64,000 nucleotides of DNA from Lonicera japonica (taxonomy: Eukaryota; Streptophyta; Magnoliopsida; Dipsacales; Caprifoliaceae). Position 1 is the stretch's first letter. Every line of letters starts with the position of its first letter. The notes beneath the pieces are model-generated. The model was not told the origin of the DNA. It saw only the letters and a list, made by a program, of their open reading frames with translations, and searched no databases. The stretch is taken from the NCBI GenBank assembly GCA_021464415.1, contig CM038469.1, positions 18,123,901 through 18,187,900 on the forward strand, written 5' to 3'. Shown here piece after piece: positions 26,001-38,000 of the stretch. The position numbers and the translations under genes were made by a program.

Positions 26001-29000
26001 AGGGTGAGAAATATATACACTATAGAGAGAAATAGTGAATGTAATTTCATACATATACAAAAATCCCTATATATCTATATCATTTAGAGAGTGAATAATG
26101 TGTAAAAAAAATGTGTATATATACAGAAAGGGGGAAATTAATATTAACATCTTAGAGAGAAATTATGCATGTAAAGAGAGAGCACAATAGATACACTTGA
26201 GAGAGAAAAAGTTTGTGTTTGGATATATACAGAGAAAAGGGGATCTAGATATAAGTTCCGGTTGCACCATTGCTGAAATCAAACTTGTTTTCTCCCCCTT
26301 TGGTGTTGAAACTTGAAACTAAAAAGCCCCCTTTTTCCTCCTAAAATAGATACATATTAATACATATATATGTGATATGTGTCTATAACATGAGTTTGGA
26401 GGGAAAATTGTTACTTGCTAGATTGAGTGCCAGATCTGGTTTCGACTTTCAAATTACAATTGTTGATCTGAAAATTAGGTTCACCACAGTACTGAATAAT
26501 CATGAAATTAACCTATTAACTATTTGGAAAGCAGGAATTCCCAAATAGTTAATAGGTTAATTTCATTGAGTCTCCGGGAGATGTTTCTTCCTTTCCTTTT
26601 AAGGTTATTTGGAAAGCAGGAATTCCCAATAAGGTTAAATTTTTTGTTTGGCTTGCTTTTTGGAAGAAGGTTAATGCCTGTGATGTGCTACAGATTAAAA
26701 GACCGAACATGGTGCTCTCACCGTCTTGTTGTATTTTGTGTCAGAAGAATGCAGAAAATATTGACCATTTGCTTCTACATTGTAATTTTGTATCTAAGAT
26801 GTGGTGGAAGGCGTGCAATATTTTCAGTATGGTTGGGGCTTTCCCAAAATCATGGGGTTTTCTTTTGAGTATTAAGTGGTTCCTTATAGGATTCAAGAAG
26901 AGGGCGATAGTTCTTTGGAGATGTTGTTGTTTGGCTATTGCTTGGTGCACTTGGCTAGAAAGAAACTCCAGATTATTTGAAGATAAGGTTAGGCAGGAAG
27001 ATGAAGTCTGGAGCAGAGTGGTATTTTTAGCCTCGTTGTGGGCTAAATCTTCATCGGCTTTTCATGATTTGTCCTTTTCAGCTCTGGCTAGCAACTGGGC
27101 TGCTGCCATCACTTGATGCTGCGAATACTTTTGTAGCTAATTCTGTTTTAATGTTTTCGTGTTTTATTTTTTGTTTTCTTTTCTAGAGCCCTCTTTTGGT
27201 GGACTTCTGGTTCCCCGTAGTGGCCTCTTGTATCGCCTTTTCTTGATGATTCAATAAAATGTGTTTGTGTTTTTGATCAAAATAAAAAACTATTCTTCTT
27301 CACTAACTACATACCTATAACACATGATCAATTTGTAGATGCGATTAATGAACTAAAGAAGATGCATCAAAGGAAATGCTTGAGGAAGATACTTATAATC
27401 AAGCCACTTGATATCCTTTGGAAGGAAGATTGGTGATGGCTGTGTATTGGAAGGATTAGGGGTCAAAATGTTAGATGAGATTTAGGATATTTCATTTCGT
27501 AGAAACCTTAATGATAGGGAGTTTCTGGAATATGTGGGGCTGCTGAATTCTATTGAGGTTTTTTCTCTTTCATCTTTGATCAAGGATTAGAGGGTTTGGT
27601 TGGGGGATAAATCTGGGGTATTCTCTTGCAAATCTTTCTTTGAATTGATTATTCAGTCCTTGGAAGATGTTCCCTTTGTGCCTTACAAAATGATTTGGAA
27701 GTGGGTATTCCTCCCAAAGTAAAAAGTGTTTGCATGGTTGGCTTCTTGGAGAAGAGTCAACACGTGTGATTTTCTTCAAAGCAGAAGGCCATCTCATGCT
27801 ATCTCCCCGTCTTGGTGTATCCTTTGCAAGAAGGATAGTGAATCAATAGATCACATTTTGCTCCATTGTAATTATGCTCAGAAGTTATGGGACAATTCAG
27901 AGGCAAGAAAAAGAAGGCCAAAGCATTATGAGGATGTTCTCTATCGCATTGGCGTGGTTAATATGGCAGGAAAAGAACGCTAGAGTGTTTGAGGATAAGC
28001 AAATACATATAGATGAGGTGCGGAGTAAAGTTAAGATGATTGCATCACTTTGGGCCAGCACTTCCAATCTTTTTGGAAATTTATCGATTTTGGAGATTTC
28101 TAACAATTGGGAGGCAGTGTTGCTTTAATTATTCAGTGGGGTTCTACTGTTAAAAGATGGCACAATTTGTTTCTTTTTTCTTTGTTAGATTTTTGATTGT
28201 TAGGATATATATGATAGTTATTTTTTGTAAGATATTTGGGTGGACTGCTGGTCCATCATCCTTTCTTTCAGTTTTGTAATTGCACTCTGGTGCTTGCTTT
28301 TTATGATTATCATCAGTAAAAGCAGTTATTTCTGATATATAACAAAAAAGTTGGTTTAAGGGGATTTTACACAGACCAAACATAATTCTGGACAGCAGTC
28401 TCGCGGAGTAGGGGGCTAAGACAAGAAAACCCTAAAATATAAGAATTGAAGTAGCGGAAGCTGTGAAATCGGTATGGGAGGGAGAGAGCCTTATTGTTTG
28501 TATGTCGTTTGTTGGAGGAGAAATAGATAATTGATTATGTTTCTCAACCTAAAAGGACCCCCCATGCTCTCAAGCCATGTATGAAGATACTCTTTCGCTC
28601 TACATCCGCCAGCTTTGGAGAATCTTGCTTCAAAGGGAGCCGGCTATTGTCTCGAAGAGCGTAGATACTTGAATATCCTTCAAAAATATTTTAGTAAATG
28701 AGGAGATTAAACATCCGGATTTAAGTTTGGGAAGAACCCCTTTGTCAAATGGACTTCAAACTAAGACATAGAAGTCATTGCATTCCATGACGTACCTTCT
28801 TTTAATAGCTTTTGCATCCTCATTCAACAAAGCTAGCCAGTGAGGTCCAACAACCCCAATGGTGGGGTCTAGGTATTCTTATCGATGGGGATCAAGTACA
28901 CCCATACAATTTGTAGTGCTGCTAATCATTTGAATGAAGGTAAAAACCTATTTAAATAAAGAAGAAAATGACTTGGGGCAATGAGGTAGGCTTGGTTTAG

Positions 29001-32000
29001 AAAATTTGAACACTATCATGAAGAAATTCGGCAGAATGACACTTCTTTATCAAGGCGAGCTATGTTAACTTTATTTTTGTGGGCATTAATTCTCTCGACA
29101 AAAGCACAATTTTTATTTTGTAAAGTGTTCAAGTCGATCATGTTCACACTCGACAAAATCCAAGTTTCTGGAAGTCGGACATTCAAACACTTGTTCGCAT
29201 TGTTTGGTAACCTTTGAAAAGTGTCATAGGTGGTGTTTTTTCATTGGTCCAAGGAAGAGAATTCAAATTAGAATTCTCTTTGACAACTTTTCATAAAATA
29301 ACTTTAGATTTTTCAAATTCAAAATCAAATTGGATTTCTTTTTCTTTTAAATATCAAATCATTTGAGAAATTCTAAATTGATTCAAAAACAATCTTTAGT
29401 GAAAATATACGAATCAATGTTATTTTTAGTGGAAGTTACAAAACAATCCTCAAAGTGTTAAAGTGAACAACTGATCAAAAATTAAGCAGCAATAGGTTAT
29501 GAATTGCGAACCGGTCCTGCAATATTCCTCTGGCTATTGATTTTTCTAGCTCTCCTAACCTGCGGACTGGTATACAAAAAGCCTAGACCAGTCCGCGTAT
29601 TGTTTTTCTGCTATACTGATTTTTCAAACAAGTTGCCCACTTGCTTTTTCACTTAACAACTTGCACTCCCACTTGCCCACGAGATACAATGTATTGCACC
29701 TTGTTATGAGTCATTTACAACTCAAAATGAGTTGGATTAAAGCTTGGTTCTTATCTATTTACCAGCTTCTTGTTTTTACCCTTGATTACTTCTTTGATTT
29801 GATGGACCTCACCTATTATTGTTTCCATTAGGTCTAATAGGATAATTATTAAATTTCTTGTTCAACCAAAGGAATTTTCCAAGATTCTTGGTAAGTAAGG
29901 CCATCTCATCCTCATTGAGATCTATGTCATCAATATCATCAACAACGTCGGAATTATGAGACTGTTGAGCTTTGAAGGCAATTGTCTTGTCCTTTTGTGA
30001 CGACGATTTAGAGAGAACATCAGGTTCAAATAAAAGTTCATTCTCTTTAATAGAGTTAAGATCTTTGGTCTCTTCTATGGCTATGATTTTGGAAATAAAT
30101 CATTCTGGTAAATACCTAAGTATATTTTTGATAACGCAATGTTCAGGAATGATTTTGTCAAGATTGTACAAAGAATTTACTATGTCTTTAAGTCCGCTAT
30201 GGAATTCAATGATGGTTTCGGTCTCTTTCATTCTAGTTGTTTCAAAATTTGAAGTTAGACGTTGAATTTTAGAATTTTTAACCGTATTTGTCCCTTCATA
30301 AACCACCTTTAAGATTTTCCACGCTTGTTTAGAAGTTTCACGCGTGGTGATTTTCTTAAATTCATCCTCGATCACATGACTTTGGATAGCATTCAAACCT
30401 TCGGAATTCCATTTTGCCAATTCTAATTCAGTGGGTCTCCACTGTTCGGTAGGTTTAATAGTTGTCTTAGTTTCGTTGTCAACAATGGATGAGATAGTTG
30501 GTGGCTTCCAACCATCTAAAACAGCCAGCCAGAGACGTTTATCTTTGGATTTTAGAAAAAAACTCATCCTGGCTTTCCAGTACGGGTAGTTGGACCTGTT
30601 AAGGATGGGAGCAGAAGACATCTCGTCTTTTCCCATGACAACCAGATAACCTAGGACAGGATCTCCCTAATAACTTAAGGGATCTGCTTTGATACCAATT
30701 GAAAAACTATGCGGAATATGAAAATTACCTAGATATGTTATTTTCGATTGCATGAATAAAATCGTTCGACAAATACGAAGCTATAAACTCTAGCTTTCTA
30801 TGGATTTTAATTATGAAAAGGTTATTTGATCTTGTCTAGCATGCATAAATCATTCACATAATAAGCAAACAAACAACACCAGAATTAAAGAGGTATCTCT
30901 ACTTATGTAGGACTAATCCTAAAAAACTTTACAATATAAAACACGAGTTTACAAACACGATAATAACAAATACAGGCTTATAGACTTGATTCACACAAGA
31001 ATCGCTGCAATCTCCACCTCTGGTGGTTAAAGATCGCCTCGAATTGCTCAAATTAAATGACAACATGTCACACGTCTTGGACTCGTTTTGATTTCAGAAT
31101 CTCAAAACAAAGTTTGGGATTTGATGTTCTTTTTGTTGAAGAACTCAAGAGATTGGCATGAAAAATCCAACCATAGGTTTAGGATTTTTGCTTTTCAAAA
31201 GGAAGACATATGGAATTTTTCTCAAAGAAAAGCTTACAAGAAAATTTAGGATTAAAGCTCATATATAGAGATGAGAACCAAGCTTTAATCCAACTAATTT
31301 TGAGTTGTAAATGAGTCATAATGAGGTGTAATACATTGTATCTCGTGGGCAAGTGGGAGTGGAAGTTGTAAAGTGAAAAAGCAAGTGGGCAACTTGTTTG
31401 AAAAATCAGCACAGCAGAAAAACAATGCGCGGACCGGTTTGGGCTTTTTGTATACCGGTCTGCAGGTTAAGAGAGCTAGAAAAATAAACTGCTGGACCGG
31501 TCTGGAATATTGCAGAACCGGTCTGCAGTTCATAAACTGCTATTGCTTAATTTTTGATCAGTTGTTCACTTTAACACCTTGAGGATTGTTTTGTAACTTT
31601 CACTAAAAATAACATTGATCCATATATTTTTTACTAAAGATTGGTTTTCAATCAATTTAGAATATCTCAAATGATTTAATATTTGAAAGAAAAATAAATC
31701 CAATTTGATTTTGAATTTGAAAAATCTAAAGTTACTTTATGAAAAGTTGTCAAAGAGAATCTAATTTGAATTCTCTTCTTTGGACCAATGAAAAAGCACC
31801 ACCTATGACAAAACTTTTCAAAGCTTAGTAGCTTACCAAACCAATGTGAACATGTGTTTGAATGTACTGCTTCTAGAAACTTGGATTTTGTCAGTGTGAA
31901 CACGAACGACTTGAACTCTTTACAAAATAAAAATTGTGTTTTTGTAGAGAGAATAATGCCAAAAAAAAATAGACTTAACAATCTCTCTCTTTGGGTATTC

Positions 32001-35000
32001 CAAGACAAAGCACTTTAAAACCTTAGCAGACTCGATAACTATAAAGACTCAATCCGGTACGTAAATACAATTACAAACATCTAATACAAACTAGAAAATT
32101 TGAAACATGCCAACACCTCAAACTTTTGACGGTTGCAACAAAGTACCACTTCTCAATTTCTTCACAAACTTGTATTAATCCTGAAATACTCCAGCGGATA
32201 TGAGAAGCATCTGAATTGAAAGAGAGAAAATACCAAGCATGAATATAATGAATTTCAAAATTTATATCTCCCTTCTAATCCAACATAAATACACTACTCC
32301 CCCGTTTTGTAGGAAAGGCCAAAGCTAGATAAACACAGTAGATGCAAGAGAGGATAATCTAAAAACATAGTCAATATTTACAAAAGCAAGTTTGATGAAT
32401 AATACATATAAAAACAATCCAAAATTATCATCAACCAAACAACCAACAAGTCTAAAAACAAGTTCTAGATAATAGTTAAAGTGTATTTTCATTTGACGAA
32501 TCTAATGCTTGTTTAATTCCTTTTTTGGATAGATTAGTTAAGCTTGATGCTCCCAATGATTGTATTATAGAACAGACTGTTATTTATGGTCCCTCACCAG
32601 ATTTTTCTGCTATTCTTCTTGATTTAGTTCATCTAGCAAGGCCGTTTAGGGTGAGGCTATTTAGCCCCTACACTATTTTTCTCCAGTTGTATGCTTTAAA
32701 GGGAGGAGACTTCACCTCGAAACTGACTATTGATGAAGGCAATTTGAATTTTTGTTCTATTTATTTTATATCAATAATTAGGGCAGTATTTCTTTACATT
32801 ATGTATTATAGGATATTAGCTTTGGTATGTTTTACTCGTAGTAATCATGGTTTCCTCAGGTAAAGGATCTTATTTGAAATATCCTCCAACCAATAAGGTA
32901 AGTCTAGGATTTGTGTAGTATAAATAAGCTATACCCTTTATGTAATAAATCAACTTTTGAGAAATGTAGAATTATTTTTTCCTTTTTCTTGTGCATTCAA
33001 GAAGCAAAATATGGGAAGTTTACCTTGGGCAGTTTTTGTATTCTCTTTTTCTTGTGCATTCAGAAACAAAAAGAGCCAGATCAAAGATGAATCCTTCCTC
33101 CCCCTAAACCCTTGCTCCTATCCTGCATCATCTTCCAAGTACTCATATCTCTTTTGTGGATTTTTTGGGCAGTTTACGTTGGACAGAGTAATGTGTTAGT
33201 TATGGGCCTGCTTCTGAATTTGTCTTGTGGAAGTGAATTTTTGTGCATTGATTATGTATGGTTAATGAGTTTTGTGCCCCAGTTGCATTTCTTTTTTTAT
33301 ATGATATGTTATTTATTAGAAAAATGTCGCACTCTCAGATTTCGAGTTAGAGTTACTTCCTCACACATACAGAAAAGAAAAGTGTAATGCTTTAAACCAT
33401 CAGAGCCTCTTAAATTCATATGTGCCAAAATTGATTTTAGGTAATGAATCATTATGCATCTGCAGGAACAGGAGTGCTTAGAGCTTAGAAAGGAAAGAGA
33501 CAAGAAAGAGGAACAGCTTAGATCTGTGTTTTCAGGGTTTGAAGGAAAACATGATGAGGCTCCTTCCACAAAGAGTAGGAACCTGTAAGTACAATTTCTC
33601 TTTTGCTTTACCTGTTCGGCTGTCCCATATCATTGCTTCTACTATGATTCAAATACCTGGTTGCCTTTTCTTTCTTGTTATGTTATTATCTGAAGAGTGT
33701 CATTTTTTTTATCAGTAACATAAATATTTTATTACGAATAAAAAAGGAGTACATTGAGTGGACCAGCACTCCACCTGAAAATACAAAGATACTAACACGT
33801 GGCCCCAAAATCTCAATCAAAACACGAAAATAATGCACATAAAACAACAAAACTGGCAGAAACAAAATAAACTAAACAAGCAAGCCCTAATCAGCGAAAA
33901 TTGCAATACCCAATCCAATGATTCATTATGAAGGATACACCTAAATTCTTTTTTAGAATTTGAAGCCCAGAGCTCAGCATAATGAAAAGCAATCACCACC
34001 TCTTCCTCACTTGACTTCCCTTCAAAGAATCTCGCATTCACCCTGCATGGTCCAGATTATGGCCATAGCAGCACACCTGCAAAAAGTTCTTGATCGTTTC
34101 TGAAGAGTGTCCTTGTTGAAAAGCTATTTAAAACTATGGACACATTGAAGAAGTGTTGGGCATGTGTCCAATATGAACAGCTTTTTCAGAAGATTGTGTG
34201 CTTCATAGCTTTTAGGGAATTTTGACCACCTGTCTACCAAGGCCTGGACTCGCTCTAGGAAAGGTATTCATGGATAGGTGTGGGCATTGGATGTGTGCCA
34301 TCAATCATAGGAGATATGTGGACTTGGCTAAATTAACACAATTTTTGTTTCAGTCTCGTTTACTTTCTTATTTTGGCAATGTTGGACAAATATTGACCAT
34401 ATCCAATCTATGGAGTATGGACAAGAGACATGGGTGCAACACGATACGCACATGTAGAACGGAAAAATCCTAAAAAAGCAGGATATGTATGTCAATAAAT
34501 ATCTTTTCATTTTAATCATATAAGATAGAAACATCAATTGTTTTCTTATGAAAATTTAACCGATGATTATATCTCTGATTTGTAACATTCTAGCATAATA
34601 ATAATATCAAGAATAACAATAACAACAGTAACGGTACTAATAATAGTAATGGTAATACCACTGGTAGTGGTAAAAGATAACTAGTAAAGAATATATGCAT
34701 GCAAATGTCTAAGCATATAAATCAGTGTTAAAAAAAAAGCGTTTTGGGGGTACATATCTAGGCGCGCATTGCTGCGCTTTCTGCCAGAAAAGCATGCAGG
34801 CACAATAGGAATTGCAGAGTGCAGTATATGAATACGCGTTTTGGATGGGGCTTGCGCTTTGTACCATAAATAAATAAACATCTGAAATTTGTTTACATAT
34901 TACAAAAGAAAAAAAAATTGCACTTTGAAGTACTCTTGGTCATGCATTGTGTGATATTATTACATGAGGTTCTGCATGTAGCATAAACAGTAGAGAAGCT

Positions 35001-38000
35001 AGCCTCATGTTTTCACGATCCACTTAGGTCTGCCACACTTTTGCATCTTAGTCTATCTGAAGTGGGTGAATGGAGATTAATCATCTTGAACATGCATCAC
35101 ATTCATCTTATCTGAGATCAGGCATGGATAAAAACGAGTCAATTCAATCACGGGAATTGGGTGACTATAGCGGTTTTAAAGTTGACTATGTATCATGTTA
35201 TACTCTTATGTTTCTATTATTTTTTCTTGCTATGGAACACCAAATTTACATGTATCCATATTATATTGTATAATTTCAATACACTTTTGAAAAATAAATA
35301 TTTGGTTTAGTGCCAGGGAGAGTGAAGTTCATATCCAGGACCACCCTAGGGTTGCAAATAGGAGCTCTTCGAAAGATCAAGTTGGTGCTCGGATTAATGT
35401 AGGTGAGGATTTAGTTGGACATTGTAAGTTCATGATCATTCAGTTTCTCTGTTTTGAATTTTTTTTTTTGGATGATTTAGACTTTGGGTGCCGTTTGTTC
35501 CTGCATATCACATGTTGGGTGCCAAAGTTTTGCATAATAGGTGTTTGGGTGCCATTTTGGATGGAATCCGTTAGTCAATGTGGTTAACCGTTAGCTCAGT
35601 TAATTTTTGACTCAATTTACCCATTTTTGTCCTAGAAAAAGACAAAACATATTGCTCTTGCTTAGGGTTAAAATGGGTAAAAATTAAATGAGCTAACGGT
35701 TGACCACGTTGACTAACGGATTCCGTTCAAAATGGCACCCAAATACCTATTATGCAAAACTTTGGCACCCAACGTCTGATATGCAAGAACAAATGGCACC
35801 CAAAGTCTAAATCACCCTCTTTTTTTTTCCAATCCATTGTAACATCTTTTGACTTTTCTGTCTTTTGCTTTTGCTGAATGTTAAGGCACATCAGTTTGTA
35901 AAGCTATAGGAGTTCAGACAGATAATGCCACTGAAGCAATCAATTTAAATCACAAAGACGACTCATCTACTCCTCGTTGCTGTTCAAAAAAGTTGACAGG
36001 TGTTTGGGATCCACCAATTGGTTCACAATCAGGAAGGAATCTCGTTTCCAAGTTGTTTGTGGCTTGTGAAACAGATTTGCTCGACCTTTTTGGATGCTTG
36101 GGTAGTTCAAGTTTTTCCTTGAGAACCCCAATGGACTCTTCTGTGGATAAAAGTTCTTCTGATCTGGCTTTTCACCTCCACAAATACCCTGTTCATCCAG
36201 CTGAGGCTGCAAAAATATCTCATCTCTACTCTATGTTGACAAAGGTATGTATTTATAATCAAGTCATATTTGCATACACGGTTACACACACATATATGTA
36301 TGTATGTATATGTTATGATTTTGATTAGGGCTGGCATTTTATACCGAAAACCGAGCCGAAAAACCCGAACCGAATGGAAAAAAAACCGAACCGGTTAAAA
36401 CCGGTAACCGAAAGTCGGTTACCGACCGGTTTACGGTACGGTTCCGGTTTTGCAACTCAGAAGGTTCAGTTTTACCGAACCGAACCGATTTTCCTCCTTT
36501 ATTTTTTTTTTTAAATAATATATTACAAATTCATGCCTAACCCATACTCAACAGTCAACACTCAGTTCACACAGCCCTACATTTTGAGTGAGAGAAAGTT
36601 TGAGAGCTCTTTTTCTCTCTCTAGAACACCCGCTCAGTTCACGCAGCGGCCGCCTCTCCCGTCGGAAAATTTGTCCGCTCGTTCTATGGCAGCCACTTCT
36701 ACTCTTTCCAACTCTCAACTCCCACGAGTCTCACCCTCAACCTTGCCTCTCTCTCGTCGGCTCAACCTCAGATCTGAGTCTTCTTCTCAACATCAGATCT
36801 GAGTCTCCTCCTCCTCCTCTCAGATCTGACTCTCCTCCTCCTCCCTCCTCCTTCCTCGTCGTAGCCCTAACAAAACCTGAATCCCCTAAAAAAAATAAAA
36901 AATTTCACTCGATTCAGATCCGATTCATGCCAAGAATTCTTCTAATTTTCTTCATTTTTTCTATTTTTTGCGTAGATACCTCATTTAATATGTGATTTAG
37001 TTGTTTTTGTATATAAAGTTTGAATATGTATCAAATTTATATGTGCTTGAAACTTAATTATTTCATTTCTGTGCTTGGAACTTTTTGCTATGTTTGATTT
37101 TGGATATGCAAGAATTATTGTATGATTTTAGATATTTGATTTTACAATTTCGGTTTTACCAAAGAACAAACCGATTCCGACTCGAATTTTTGGTAACCGA
37201 AAATTCGGTTCCCGAATTATTTTCGGTTCGGGATCGGTTCAGATTTTAGCATTACCGAAATTTTCGGTTCGGTTCGGTAATCATAAGTTCGGTTTGGTAA
37301 CCAAACCGGATTCCAGACCCTAATTTTGATGCAGGAAATTAACTATATAAAAATGCTTTCCCTGACACTATTGTTCAGCTTTTCTCTTAATCTGTTACAA
37401 CTTTCTCATGATTTCATCTTTGGATCAGATAAGCATTTGGGGGGGCTACCTACCGCAATTACAATCTTTCTATACGTTGGTAGGCCTGGGGTGTACCATA
37501 AACACTCAGCTTGGTACTATTTAAGTTCAAAGAAGCCCTAAAAGTTCAATTGACGTGGGGCAATTTAGCTAAGAGCTGCCTTAGGTTGCGGTGAGATATA
37601 GCCCGAGTCTACGGACTTGGCTTGGGCTTAATTAAGCTTACCACGAAATTTCTAGCCGCTTGGTCTCAAATTAGGCTTACGGGCCTTTTCTTTTCTGTTC
37701 TTTTTTTGTATTGAGACTTCTGTTTATGATTTGATAATGAGGAATGGTCAAGTAATGAAGTAACAAACACTAATGCCTTCTTAAGAAGTAAAGTTAGATT
37801 TATTGTCCTGTATTTTAAATAATAAATAAATGAACAATCAACTGCCTAATGCCTAATCCGTGCCTAGGTGCTAGGCCCCTCCTACCGCCTGCCTCGCACT
37901 CTCTAGATTCTTTTTAGATCATATGGCCTGAAAGGACACCTTGGAATCATATAACAGATTTGTGAATCATTAGATGAAGTTATCATCAGAGCAATAAATC

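Larger units (their letters stand above)
29066..31970 (-). mobile_element. Rearranged Ty1/copia element with inverted U3 arms
   Basis: On the minus strand an LTR (from about 31970 to 30700) is followed by a primer-binding site (30686-30697) and gag (30636 to about 29800). Pol and a normal 3' LTR are missing. In their place 29066-29758 is an inverted copy of the LTR's upstream part, the reverse complement of about 31270-31970. The arms have diverged visibly. The exact outer end on the right and the target duplication are not resolved. Confidence 0.7.

Noticed and set aside
36533..36995. Overlapping Ser/Pro-rich frames inside the hAT element
   Set aside because: They overlap in two frames, resemble leader sequence of low complexity, and lack any transposase motif.
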